Source: Branchiostoma floridae
Taxonomy: Eukaryota; Chordata; Leptocardii; Amphioxiformes; Branchiostomatidae
Length of the DNA: 64,000 bases
Reading direction: 5' to 3'
Assembly (NCBI RefSeq): GCF_000003815.2
Contig: NC_049997.1
Coordinates: forward strand, 12,520,228-12,584,227
The notes under the pieces are model-generated. The model saw nothing but the letters and a program-made list of their open reading frames with translations, had not been told where the DNA came from and did not search any database. Made by a program: the position numbers and the translations under genes. Shown piece after piece: positions 44,839 through 57,870 of the stretch (positions within the stretch are counted from its first letter, which is position 1; the number at the start of each line of letters is the position of its first letter).

Positions 44839-46674
44839 AACAAGTGCCAAGAACGCAATTAAAGGCCTAGTTCGCATGATTAGGGCAATTATTCCTTGAT
44901 TGCATTTTGTACTTGCGACTTGTATGTCAGTCAAGGGTGGACAGCTTCATGAATTGACTGCGAACATGTAGAAGTCTTCAGGATAACACATAAAACATTT
45001 AATTTGGGATTACTACGTACCATCGACAGTTTAGTCAGAACCATGGGCTGTGTAGTCAGTACCAAGGATTGTATAGTTGTACTATTATAACGGACAGTGT
45101 ATGGAGGCGATTGTTCGAAACAATGTGTTCAATATTTCTGGGACAAAGAATCAATTAGCCATTTTACTGAAAGCTTTATTTTTACATGCTTGAAGTAACA
45201 GTAGCTACAGAACTGTGTTTTGTGTTATTAATAACATCACTTTAATACAATAAAGTTTGCTGGATACTTTTACTGCTATTTCCTAATCAAAAAGTTAAAT
45301 CATTCAAAGACATATTTAGATAACGGTTTCATAAGACTATTTACACCTTACTCAGTATGTTTTACAATTTTTCTCATACATCAAGAATAGATATGTAATG
45401 AATAGATATATGCATAGATATGTAATACAGTGTAACATTGGAACTGTTTAATTTTTTTAATTTAATTTTTTTTAGTTTACTTTAACTACCACAATAGGCA
45501 AATAACAATAAATCAGGACCTGTTTAATCAATAAATTAGTATAGGTTGTAGATCTACAAGGTATATACCATTGCAAATACTGTACGTATCATTTGCTATC
45601 AAAAGCTATTTACAAATAGTCACCCAAATAAAGACGACAATGCAAACATAACTACTAAATACAGTGTGCCCAATGAAAAACATAACCAATAGCCAAATGT
45701 AAGGATGTGTGGGTCAGTCTCAGTGCTTTTGCAAAATAACATTTATTAGTACATTTGTTAAGTACTTCAATTCTATGACAGGATAAGAGAGAAGAGACGA
45801 ATTGTTAGAAAAGTGCTCTGCTATAAGGGTTACTAGATGTGGCATAAATAATATAAAACGCTGAGACTGAGCTGATTCCTTACATTGACTTGGCAACTAA
45901 TTATAATACAAATAATAAAACGGCATCAGCCTCTAACAACAAGACTTCTTATTTATATATACTCTATGATAGATCATAACTTATAACATAAAGGTACATG
46001 TTGTTTTTAAAGTACTCTAGTAGTGTCCATATTTTACAATACAAACCAGACGCAGTATAAACTATACAACGGGAGTTACCTTCTAACGTGTACCAAAATA
46101 TGTGTCACAATTGCCTTGATAAAGTTCAGGTCCAAAATGTGCCGGTACCCGTCAAGGATGTACACTCGGTCGGGCTCCGAAGCCACAAATTTTTAGCCCC
46201 ATTGGACAGCTGGATACCGGTACGTACCCCTCAGTGTACTCAACAGGAAGGTCAAGGTGTCTCTTTTGTTACCGGGTCCGGTTCATTTTAAGTCCGATTC
46301 AATTTAACGCGGGGTCCGGTCGGACCCAAAAATACTCCGAAAGCCGCAATGTGTTCACGCGGCCACGTACTGGTCACGTCCGAAAGTGCAAAAAACACAG
46401 CCAGTGAACTATCCGATTGGGACCTAAGCCTAAGTGATACTATAGCCATATATGCATACATGCATACATATATACATAAATCACCTTTATTTTAACTGAA
46501 GGGGAAGGTGGTCACAGAAAATGAATAGATTAACAATATAATTTACAGCAATGTACATGGAAAGAAAATTACGTTCTTCTTATAACAGAAAATATTATTG
46601 CTTTTGATCATCTCTTTCTTGCAATCCACGAAGTGCCATCTTCTGACGAAGTTTGCTCTGGAACAGGCGTCTGT

Positions 46675-49600
46675 TCATCCTCTGTTGCTGATCCAGCCGT
46701 TCCTCGTAGGCAGCATGTGTTCCATCATCTCTTGCGCGTGATGCACCATGGTCTGTGTTTTCGCCCTTTTCTCAGCCAGTTTCCTCTTCAACATAGCTTC
46801 AGCACGTCGTCTACTCTTGTTCTGCACTTCTTCAAGTCTGGCTGTGTCTTCTTCGTGAGCTTTCAGGAGATTTTCTACCTGCTGTCCGATAGCAGTCGAA
46901 GTTGACGGCGGACTAGCTCCGGACTCATATATTATATCGAGTCGCTCCTTAGAAAACTCATGTCGGGCAATATAATTATCGTGTATGGTTAAGGAAGGCT
47001 CGTCGATTATGTTGTGTTCCAAAAGGTTGCTTGTAACATCCAGGGTTTCATTCAAGGATTCTTCAATCATTTCGAGTGTTGTATTAAGCTCTGTTTCTTT
47101 CATTTTATCTGTAAATGTTGAATAAGAAAATGAATATATAGAATCTTCATTTAAGGTTACTTTACAATGAATATATAGAATCTTCACTTAAGGTTACTAT
47201 ATTAGGCTATTATATTCTGTCAGGAATTATCATTTTCTTATTTTTTTAAATGAGCTTGTACTCCCTTTGAGATAACGTCGCGTTTACAGTGGCTCACAAG
47301 TGCCAAATTAACGGTTGTTTTTTAACTGTCAAAAGTGACGTCACAAGAGACCGCAATTGGTTCCCTCGTTCCTTGACCTTGGCAAAGACGTAAGTTTTAG
47401 AGTTGAAATTTTGGGCAATTGTCGTCGTGTTTATAGTCAATCTTTAAAATTTTATTCATATTCACTTATACAAACACAGATAAACTGCCATGCAGAGATT
47501 ATTTACCTGTTATTACATCCTTCGGCGGTGGGACATGGATCCCAAAGATTCCCTGGAAACTTCTCCAGATGTAGTCAGCCAGTTCTTGGTCATGCTCATC
47601 CGCAACGTAGACACCAGTAGCAATGGCATCACAGATGATGGTCACCAGGAAGTTGACGAGTAGAATGAATATGAGTATCATAAACAAGGTGAAGAAGATC
47701 GGGCCGATATATCGGTTTGATTCCAAGATTTCCTCGGCAAAGAACCTGTAAAACATAACCCTCAAGTCAAAAGGTTACTGATAGGATCTAGGAAAAAAAT
47801 ATCTACCTCCCACTACCCTGGAATTTATTTTTACATACAATAGACATTCATGTTAAGAATGACTATAGAGGCCATGACGGAACCTACCTTCCCAATAACA
47901 TCTCAAATAAGGCAAAGTTGGTGTGCAGCACATTGGTGTAGGCCTTCATGTGAGTCCCAAACACCAGCATCCCTGTGATAGATATATAAAATGTCAACAA
48001 TTACAAAGTGCTAGGTAAAATACGACGCTTAAATATCGATATCTTAATGTATTTCGAGAAGTACCATTGACCCAATGCATTCTACATTCTCTAAAGACTC
48101 ATGAGACCCGGACCATTTAGGCAATGAAAATACAGTAACGTTATAACCACGTCACTGCCATTTACAATGAGGGGAAGTAAAGTTATCTAAACTTTGTTGA
48201 AAACACACTCTTACCTGAACAGCTGAAAGCCATGAAGGCTATAGCGCTTACGATCGAGAAGCCGATTAAGTCATTCTTCATGGCGCCTGGCAGGGCAATG
48301 AAACTGGCGATGGTCTTGCTGAAGCGGAAAACTCGAAGCAATGTCAGTGTAGATATGAACAGTACAATAGCAAGCACGGTCTTGAAAGCTTCATCCCACC
48401 AGAAGGTTGAGCTCAGGTCGACAAAATGATCTATTCCAAGTTCGCCTACAAAGAAGAGATGCAGATATGAGAGATGATGATTGGTTTGTTTATTGCTGGA
48501 AACGTCATAGGTAAAGCGCATACGATCAATCGGATGGTATTCATGGAACGCACAGATTACGATAAAAGCCGTAGACAACATGCAATTCAAGAGACATTTT
48601 TCTCAATGTGGCATGTTTTATCGTTATCAAGAAAGAAGAAATAAACTAATTAAAAGTTCTTTGAAAATGTATAACGTGAAGTTTTGCATCAAATTACCTG
48701 TTGCCTCGGCCAATTTTGCCAGTACTGCAGATGCAGAGTGGTATCTTATTCCGAAGATACAGGTGACAACTGCAGATCCAATTATGCTCGCAAATGCAAA
48801 GATGTTCCACATAGAACTGAAGTACTTCCTTCCCTCCTTCTTAATGGTGATCATTTCTTTAATGACATTAACCAAGAATAATAACATAAAGAAGATATAG
48901 GAAAACAAAGCGACCATATCAGAGTCATTTTCGTACTGGAAAAGCCTGTGTGTTTCAAAAGATGCCGATGTTGAAAGATGCCCGACATCTTCCTGCTTTA
49001 CGGTCAGTCTTAGACTACTGAACAGTTTTTGGGCTGGGTAGTACAGAGACAGGTCCAGAACCAGATAGTCTGTGTATTTGTCGATCCACTTGCTGTCCCG
49101 AAGGTCGGAGAATATTGCTGTCGCCAAACCTAGAAGACTTGGAAGTTCCATGGAGTGTTCTTCGGAACAGCCTGAGTTGTGTGACATCACGCCAGTGACA
49201 TTGAATTGCCAACATGCCCCATCTCCAGTTACAACCAGCCATCCATTTTGAGACAGGTCTGTTGCCATTGCATCTGCATGGAGTACCCAAAACTTTAATC
49301 ATGCAACATTAAATTCTTTCCAAAAAAGTCAAAACTATAAGAAACTCATGCAATTCATAGAACTAAACAATGAACTTGTGCGAAATTATCCTACTACGTA
49401 AAAGCTTCACTTTCTACTGTGACAACTTAGATTTGGTATAACGGTGTAGTTGTTACATTGTTACACTTCATTTAAATCTAAAAAATATAAAAGACTTGAA
49501 ACATTAGGAAAGGAAAGCGACCATCAAAATAATAGTTTTATAATTATGTACGATAATCGGGAAAAGGTCATGATTCGTACCTGGAGCCTTCCTAACCTGT

Positions 49601-52600
49601 GTAAGGCGCGGTGGGCCGATTCTGAATGCTTCAGTATAAAGAGGAAACTGTCGGTCCAGATACTTCATTTTCCACCCATTGTACCAAAGCGACGGGTACA
49701 AAACAGGTAGGAGGGTCTCCTCAGTCCATGTCCAGAACTCGTCAGCAGTGGTGATCTGTGACATTACAAGATAAAAATTCATTCATTGAAGCACTTTAAA
49801 AGCGATCCAGTTCATCGTGGCTCTAATAGGTTGACATATTCTCTCAGAAAAGGTGAATGACTACGAATAACAAAACATTCTCAAAAGCTGCCAAGATGTT
49901 AGAAATCATAAATTATTGTTCCATTATCAAGATATATGATCATGATTAAACAGGGTCCTATGACCTACCGAATCGTGATCTTCTAGAACAGTGTCGTACA
50001 ACGTCTGCGATGCGTTGAAAGCAAACGGGTCTTTATCGTGATGGCTGATGAAGAACAGCACCACAACAAACAGGAACAGGAGAACGTACTCCTTCATGAC
50101 GAAGAAAAACTTCCGTCGTTGTTCATTTTTTACTTTCATCCTTTCTGTAGATGCAGCACCAGGTGGATACACCTTTACAGGAGCTGAAATTTTGAACGTC
50201 GTAAATATAGGTCTTATATATACTACCTACTGTATCTTGTTCTATTTCCAGGATTCTTACTACTTCATCCGTTGTTGCTTTTGAAAAAAAAATCGTTAAT
50301 GTGCCGTGAAAGTGTCGTGGTTTACCTTTGTGATCATAAAGGTGAAGGTGGAGATCTTTTTCCTTGATATTGTATGTCTTCTGCTTGTTGGAAGGCCTCT
50401 GGTTACAGACCAAGGCAAAAAGAGTCGCCAGGAACAATATCTGTTGGTATATAAGTACAGTATCATAAATAACTTAGTCATTAGCTATACAATTCAAGAT
50501 ACTAGGATGTAGCAGAGCGACAGAAATTGGTTAACAGAAGGATATACAGAAACAATTTACCTCGGCAGTTTCGGCGATGATGCTTGAGAAACCGAAAGAA
50601 AAGAAGAAGGTCTTTAGCCAGGCCTCACTCTTCTTTCTACCCCAGTCCAGACTGTACAGGATCACAAAGAATGACGAGAGGATGGAAACCATCGCCACGA
50701 GAAACCACGCCACGTACTTTGACCATCGAGACAGTATACCTTTCCATGACCCTTAGGGGACAAAGAAAAAAATTATCTTTATTGAAACAGAAACAACCAT
50801 TTGAAAAAAAGATAAAATTATTTGCTGACTGATGCAACTTCCATAAGTTGGATATTGGAATGTTAAAACTTAGAAAAATTGTTTACAAACTATACATACC
50901 ATATTTGGAACTACGACGTATTCCTGGAGCTGTTATTGAAGCTGGAACCTCCACCCGGAACAGTCTAGCCGGTACCAGGACAACAGGTAGCACCATGACA
51001 ACGGTCATGAGACTCACGTACAGCTCCTTGGTTACAAAAATTCATAAAGAAAAATTTGCGTTAGCATATGTTGGTAGGATTGAGGTAGAAGGTTTCAAAA
51101 AACAAGAAGGTTCCCTTACTTGAAGGGTGATCTGTACAAATCCAAGGTCAAACACGGTGTTCTTTGTCACAAAGCCCTCGTCACTCTTGTACCACATGGC
51201 GTTGGACAACATGATGCTGTTGAAAACAGCACAGCAGCAAGATAGACGTTCTGACTTGGTGAAATTGGATCCTAAAATGGATTTGAAACAAGTTTAATGC
51301 AACATATGCTTTTTTAGTATATATGTCGTTGCTTCTAGTGCAAATAGTTTACTGTCAGGTATATGGCCAAACGTTTTCAGCGTTTGTTATGAAAAGGTAG
51401 CAGTATATCAGATAACGAAAGACATGGTAAATATAATCAACGACCAATGTAAATTTGATATACCTTCAGGTGACACGAAAGGAGATGTCCACAAGTGTTG
51501 ATCGTAGAACATTGCATCCGTGTTCTCTCGGAGCTGGCTACTGAAGCATCCCAGCTGTTCCAGGGTCGCCACATGCAGAACTTTCTGAACCTGGAAGTCG
51601 CCTCGGTCTTCAGACAACCAGTCGTAGCAAATAAACTGATAGCTGTATACAATAAATGGACCAATCGCATATGAAGGCTTCCCTCGATTCGTTTAGTATG
51701 TAAAATTTGAGATGACGCATTATCATTTCATAATTTGATTATCACATCTTTTGTCTAACATGACAATTTGTCAAAGTCAAATTTTGAAAGGTCTATTATA
51801 AGCGACATTTGTTGATTTTCTGTGATATGTATCTATAAACCTCACTATATGAATTGCATAGAACTATGTAGTCGTGTAGTGTGGGAAAGGATTTTAAGTT
51901 ATACAATAATTTGACAAAATAAAACTTGATTGGCCTGTACAACCATGAGAAAGCGTAATAATTCGCTATACATTTGTCTGATGTTAGCTATACTACTGAA
52001 AACCTAGATTCCTATATTTTGTAGACATAGGTTGGAATCAATAGTTTATAAGACCCCGACACGAAAATAAGCTGCATCTTACACTTCCTTCGTCTGTAGG
52101 TCCTTGATAATGATGTCCCTCAGAAACCACGAAGTTTCATCAACACCGGTGTTGTCGTGCCAGATATGCAGCAGTTCCAGATGTCCTAGTGACGTCTTCA
52201 GGGGCATGATGACGTCATGAGTACCACCTCGGGGCAAAGACTGTAAAACACATGGAGGTATTTAAAACATTTTCCATGTGGTAAGTCTAGGTACAATTAA
52301 TGTTTGATCATTAAGCCATACCCTGTACCTTTAAAGTTTAACAGAATAAGAAGTCGGATTTGAGAACAAAACACATTCCAATAAGGCAAGTGCCAAACAA
52401 ATGCAGAGTTGGGATTGCACATCAAACAAACGGTTCAGACTTACTTCTCCGTCCGAGTTGATCATCTTGATTGTGGTTTTACTCTTTGATCCAAATACCT
52501 GTAACCCGATTCGTGCTGAGGTACCGGCACCAAGCATGGATCCGGTGGTAACGGTGATCTGGTAGAGATATGGGGCTGGCATCCTGTCCGGGGGGAGGAC

Positions 52601-55600
52601 GGACAGCTGCGGTAACTGCTTCCTACTGTCGGTAGTTGATGATTTTTCAGTCGTTTGTCCCTGGTACAAAATAGAAAATAATTGGAATGTAGAACTAGAA
52701 GCACCATAGGAATTCTATTCAACTGCAGATTTGATAATGTAACGATTAAGGGGCACAGTACAGAAAAGGTGTACTTACTCGAAAACGCTGAAAGTCGACG
52801 TTGAGTATAATCATTAACACCAAGTAAAGAGCCCACTCGCAAATAACCGTGTAGAAAACGAGGTTGTTGTCATTAAGGATGCTGGGATCTTTGAAGATGT
52901 CGTCTAATTTGATAGTATTTGGAAGGGCGTGCAAGGAGCCGCCAATGACAGCCTTCGGCCTAGGAACGTCGCAGTTACATCTGATGGTGCTATCAGATGG
53001 ATCCACGCCAACCTGATATAGAAAAGCATATCTTAAAGTAGGAAGAAATGGTTGTAGACGGTCGTGATAATTTTAAACACAAAGCGTATTACAGTCTAAA
53101 AACGACAAGCGGTATCTTGTCTACTTTGAGCCAGAATACTCTCCAATAAAGAAGATATAACCAATATAACTACATTTACTGTCAGTGTTAAAGACAACAG
53201 TACGCATATTTTTAACACATGGGTCAGGATCAAATCTTTGAACCTACCCCACAGCCTGCGTCTTGCCACTTCTCGAATGTATGATCCCAATTAAGACAGC
53301 TCACTGTTGAGGCCTGAAGTACGAAATCTTTGGGCGAAGGTGCCGTTTGCAAAAGGCTGTGAGATTCTAAAGAGATATGTTGACATTTTTAATATCTTTG
53401 ATAATCGATATTTTTTTATTATGATGATGATGGTAATCGCATTGAATCTTTCGCATACCCAATTCAAATTGTTACTCCACACAGAAAATGTGAAAATGAT
53501 GAAACTGTATGTATAGTTTTTGTCACAATGGTCAAAATTGAGTGACCACAATGGTCAATTTTCATCATTACAGTGAAGTGGTTTGCCTTGTAAAGTTACG
53601 AGTTGTATACGCATTCTTGCCTTGACATTAAAATGGAAATTACATCAAAATGTTTGATAATTAACCTGCTTTCTGTATCCCAACATAAAGTCTCCCTCGC
53701 CGTTTCTTGATATTTGGAACAAATTTTCGCGCGCTGTTTGTGCCTCGACGCCAAGCAAGAACAGCATCTTCCTCCTCAACTATCATCTTGTCGTCATAAA
53801 ACTCCTCTGTCGGTAGCGTGTCGTAACGGAAGTAAAGCCTGAAGGCAGCGGAGGGATCCCACCATGATAGCTGCATCACAACTACAGTAGTATCAGCTGG
53901 TACATCAAATGCATATAAAACCATCGTCGCGTTGCTGTTTTGTCCAACGACAATGCCACCCAGAGCAAACTGTGCCCCAGCAAGACCACGCTCCGGAATG
54001 TCACGTTTTTGACGTTTTGGGTTTTCAGTGTTTTCAGTACCTTGACTTTCGACAGGTTGGGAGAGGTTCATCTGCACAGAGCAGTTGTGGTCAAAGCGTT
54101 GGGATCCCCACGAAAACATGGTCACAGGCGTGGTGACGTTTTGTCCAAATGTAGAGGCGTTCCAGGAAAACAAGTTCCTCTCCATCACAATCATCTATAA
54201 CAGACATAGCCTTGTGGTAAAATGATCTAAATCATTCCTGACGCACTTAACATTACAAACTGTATAATCAATATGAAAATCCTCATTTTTCCTTTTCGCA
54301 AATGATGGATGACGTTATCTTGAAATGATGATGATGATGGCTGTTTCTTCGTATCCGAAGGTCAATGGTTGGCAGACAAGGTTGATTAGACGACCAGTCT
54401 GCCTGGCCTGCACGTGACTTTTTAAGGTGAAGGAGGGGTGTGCACTTCCTTCTCCACCCTCTCGTCTACTGACGCACTAAGTCTTACAGGGACAGAACTG
54501 TTTGCCACGTAAGACGGCCCCAGCAGATGCAGGTTTATTGTTTGGAGTTATCTTAAAATATTACCCAGGTTACTGGTTACGCTATAACCATTAATTGGTA
54601 TTTAAGTACTCACGATGATAGATTTTTTTTATATTGTTTGCCTGCATGCTTTGCAACCTGTAACTTTTATCGTTATTTCACCACCAACCAGTGTCCCTAT
54701 TTGTAGAATTATGAATATATTGGAACTGACTGAAACGTACTTGCATAACATGCAAACGAAAAGAATAGCATGACCACTGACCTTGGCATCTGCACCCCCT
54801 TCTATATTACAATATGTGGGAGATGCTGACACGTTAACTTGACGACTCTCGAGCATTATATCTCTCCTAGTGGACCTTGCAACCGCAACAGCGACGTTAT
54901 CGTTTTCAAATGCCTTCATGTAGTCGTCGGTGGCTGGCAACATGGCCAGAAGATTATTGGCTGTTCGTTCCATAGTTTGTTCCAAAGACAGTCCAGCGTT
55001 ACGAAGCTGTAGGTTACAGACAAATTCACGAATAAAACCCTTTGGAGTATTACGACTAAATCTAGATAATGATGAGGCAAATATGATTAAACTGCCAATG
55101 CTTGAATAGCTTACATTTATCCATTGCATGATTGAAATGTACGAGTGGATAGATGATATTTACACAATTTGGCCATATAGAGGGGTATGAACTCAGCTTA
55201 TTCTCTCATGCCAACACTTATTTACTATAGGGCCTCTTAATCATGCGATATTTTTAGCCTACTAGAATAGCGAATAACAGGCTTCCAGCCAACCTGTTGC
55301 TCGTATTTCCATTGTTGGTCTTTTTTGTTCTTCAGCTGTTGCTTAGGAGATATCTTGTCTGAGTTGACATCTATGCCATTCATTCCAAATAGAGGCGTTG
55401 TGGTATCGGGAATAGTTGAAGTTCCTGCAGGCAGCATTTGAACGAGACTGGGCACGGCCTGTACCACGGCTGAAACAGTTTAGGACCACGGTTAACGTTG
55501 GTATTATTTTTTTACAAACACAAGCGCTACCAAATCGACCATTTGGATAGTTACAGTATTTCCCTGTGTTGTAAACTACATTAAGTTCTGGTTTAGAATC

Positions 55601-57621
55601 TTGGCATGTCAAATATTTTCAAAATCTTCTTTACTGTACTGTATTGATGGACATACCTCCCTGCTGGGAGCGAGCATTCCACCCTACTGGATGTTATTAT
55701 GATTAGTCAATGTTATGAGAACTTTCCTTCTAATAAGATCCAGTGACGGATGATTATGCATTTCTAATAGACTCTAGAAATTCATTACACACCATGGTTT
55801 AATTAATTTGCATGTGTTACGGCGTCATAACCAATATGAAATGGGCCTTCTGATTGCTCAAAGTCGCCTGTTTACATGATAATAGTACACAAAAAATATT
55901 ATTTTTTATGCATATTGGTATTTTTATCACAAGGATCTAGGATCTCACCATGATTCAACTCGGACTTCTATGCATGTATGTCGTACATACCATTAAGCAG
56001 CGTCTCCATCGTTGATACAGAGGCGCCTTGAGAAGCCCTGACGAGTTCTGAAGACTTCCCCAGCAGATCTATACCTGCCTCCTGTTGAAAGTTTAGGGGA
56101 AAAGTATTCAATTTAGTCTGATATGGTTCATGTGAATATATCTATATATATATATAGAGAGAGATATATATATAGATATATATATATAACACAACGTTGT
56201 TCAAAAGAGTGTTTACCTGTATGCACATAAAATCAAACTAACATTCCGCTGCAATATCATGACGATGACTTTAAAGTAATGGTGATGGAGGTGATTCAAA
56301 GTGTCATTTGCATTGGTGACTCAGTTACACTAACATACCATTTGAGTTATGCTGTTCATACACGAAACATACAGACTCAAAACTATCACGTTAATGGTGA
56401 GGGTGTAGATCTGAAATTAGGATATTTTCCTTAACATTATCGTACCAGTTCGGGACTGAATCCGGCTGAGGATGACTGTGACGTGTTGACCTGGAGTAAG
56501 CTGTTAATCCCTGTAACAATTCCAATCACGTTTTCCAAGGAAGCTACCTCGCCGTTGGATTGGTCCATTTGATCCTTAAGTCGTTGTAGCTAGACAAAAC
56601 AAAGAAAAATAGAAGTATTTTTAATGATTTGGATTTTTCCGGATCAGGTCTACTAGTAAAAGAGCCCAAAGGCAGAAAATATGATATCCGTCAAAGGCAG
56701 TCCAAAATATATTAAGTGTCATCCCATCATATAACTGTTACGTAAAAGGATCTAGGAATTACCATGCAATTCATCTTCAGCAATTGTTTAGCAATTAAGT
56801 GATTGTTATCTACTTTTTGTATTCTTTCCGCATCTAAAATAACAACCACAGACAGATATAAGCTACTTACCGCATCAAGAGGACTAAGTGTCCTGTAAGG
56901 TGTGGACAAATCCACTTCGCCATTGCCTTGTAGGAAAGGATAAAAACGATAACATATGACTTGCAGCATTATTAACCTTCCAACACACATAAAATGAAGC
57001 AATTCAATACCGCCTTGTTAACAACGCAAAACGCTTTCAAAACGCACTTCTCGCCATACGGAAAAGTCGGACTGAAACCCGTCAGATAAAAATAATCAAT
57101 ATTGCACAACATTGCGATTTGATGGTGCTTTTTACTTTATACATACCACTTGGTGTTGCCGGTGCCTTTGGTGCGACAGTTGTCAGCGGAGGATCTGCAA
57201 AACAACAAGTGACAGTATTGGCGTCATTGGTGTATTCTGGAAAAGTATGTTTTATCTAGTGATTAAAACGTGGATGTTTCGTGAAATGAGCCAATCGTTG
57301 TAGATTCGCATGAAACAAAAACAGGTAATTTGTCCTTAATCTACGCCTGAATTCAAAGAATTGCGAGTGTGTTTATTAGCCTGACCTGTCGTAGCAGCCG
57401 TCGAAGTTACCTCGAACTGATCCATCACAAATGTTCTTGGTTTCGCTGTGGTATCTGTAACATAGACGTAATTGGTTTTTCAAGACAACTAATAAGATTA
57501 CATAGGATCCTCTTAAATAGCTATTGCCAGCAAGCTAATATAATCGGAGTGTGCGCTATATATAATCGTCCGTGAAATGACATCTTTACAAAAATGTCAA
57601 TTCAGGTTGTGTCACCTTTCT
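46675..57621 (-). CDS. Gene 2: second polycystin-1-like copy, 5' part missing
   Basis: Paralogous copy of the membrane half of gene 1, minus strand, offset about 38.4 kb. Exons: 57386-57454, 57147-57194, 56871-56926, 56446-56589, 55991-56081, 55294-55469, 54782-55039, 53666-54194, 53248-53303, 52779-53012, 52445-52660, 52083-52240, 51464-51642, 51120-51271, 50900-51026, 50561-50751, 50326-50440, 49969-50183, 49581-49755, 48698-49273, 48215-48445, 47888-47972, 47507-47745 and 46675-47108. Each has the same length and phase as in gene 1 except the last. The exon matching 18836-19003 starts at 57616 and runs into the N gap after six bases, so the ectodomain is not in this window. The GPS again lacks HLT. 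The last exon has a 1-nt deletion near 46716 that replaces the final ~30 residues and stops at 46675. Confidence 0.85.
54327..54540 (-). mobile_element. Short insertion with trinucleotide tail, probable SINE/LINE end
   Basis: Present only in unit 2, in a gene 2 intron. The flanks GTTATCTTGAAAT (about 54314-54326) and GTTATCTTAAAAT (about 54547-54559) are an imperfect 13-bp duplication; the empty site is in unit 1 near 15929. Read on the minus strand it ends in a (CAT)n tail, as in some non-LTR elements. Confidence 0.7.
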
Positions 57622-57721
57622 NNNNNNNNNNNNNNNNNNNNNNNNNNNNNNNNNNNNNNNNNNNNNNNNNNNNNNNNNNNNNNNNNNNNNNNNNNNNNNN
57701 NNNNNNNNNNNNNNNNNNNNN
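57622..57721. other. Assembly gap, exactly 100 N
   Basis: A run of exactly 100 N, a usual placeholder for a gap of unknown size. Left of it gene 2 is cut six bases into an exon; right of it the sequence is inside a retrotransposon. The two sides may not be neighbours in the genome. Confidence 0.99.
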
Positions 57722-57841
57722 ACGCCACGCCAGCCACGCCGCCCAGTGCGTCCTGACGAGCAGTGCCATAATTGCTATGGCTATGGCCACTATGCCGCCT
57801 CCTGCCCGACCCCTCCACCACCCCCGGGAAACGACCAGTAG
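57722..57841 (+). CDS. gag: Ty3/gypsy gag, C-terminal fragment with zinc knuckle
   Basis: The frame opens at the gap edge and ends at TAG 57839-57841. It encodes a CCHC zinc knuckle, C-HN-C-YGYG-H-YAAS-C, which fits CX2CX4HX4C exactly, followed by a short proline run. This is the nucleocapsid end of gag; the rest of gag and the 5' LTR lie in or beyond the gap. Pol continues in the -1 frame through a slippery heptamer. Confidence 0.85.
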   Translation, partial: TPRQPRRPVRPDEQCHNCYGYGHYAASCPTPPPPPGNDQ

Positions 57842-57870
57842 CTGACTGTGCGCGCCAGCAGTCAGCTACT
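57826..57870 (+). promoter_or_regulatory. -1 ribosomal frameshift signal between gag and pol
   Basis: The heptamer GGGAAAC (57826-57832) lies in gag phase as G GGA AAC, the X XXY YYZ form. After a 4-nt spacer a perfect 12-bp inverted repeat follows: 57837-57848 pairs with 57859-57870 around a 10-nt loop. The gag stop codon is inside the 5' arm. Slipping back one base gives GGG AAA CGA and enters the pol frame directly. Confidence 0.85.

Larger units (their letters stand above)
43556..57621. repeat. Segmental duplication, unit 2
   Basis: Second unit, containing gene 2 and its 3' flank. It has an extra element of about 1.08 kb (43755-44838) and an insertion of about 215 bp (54327-54540), and lacks the SINE present in unit 1. 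It ends at the 100-N gap. Confidence 0.85.
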
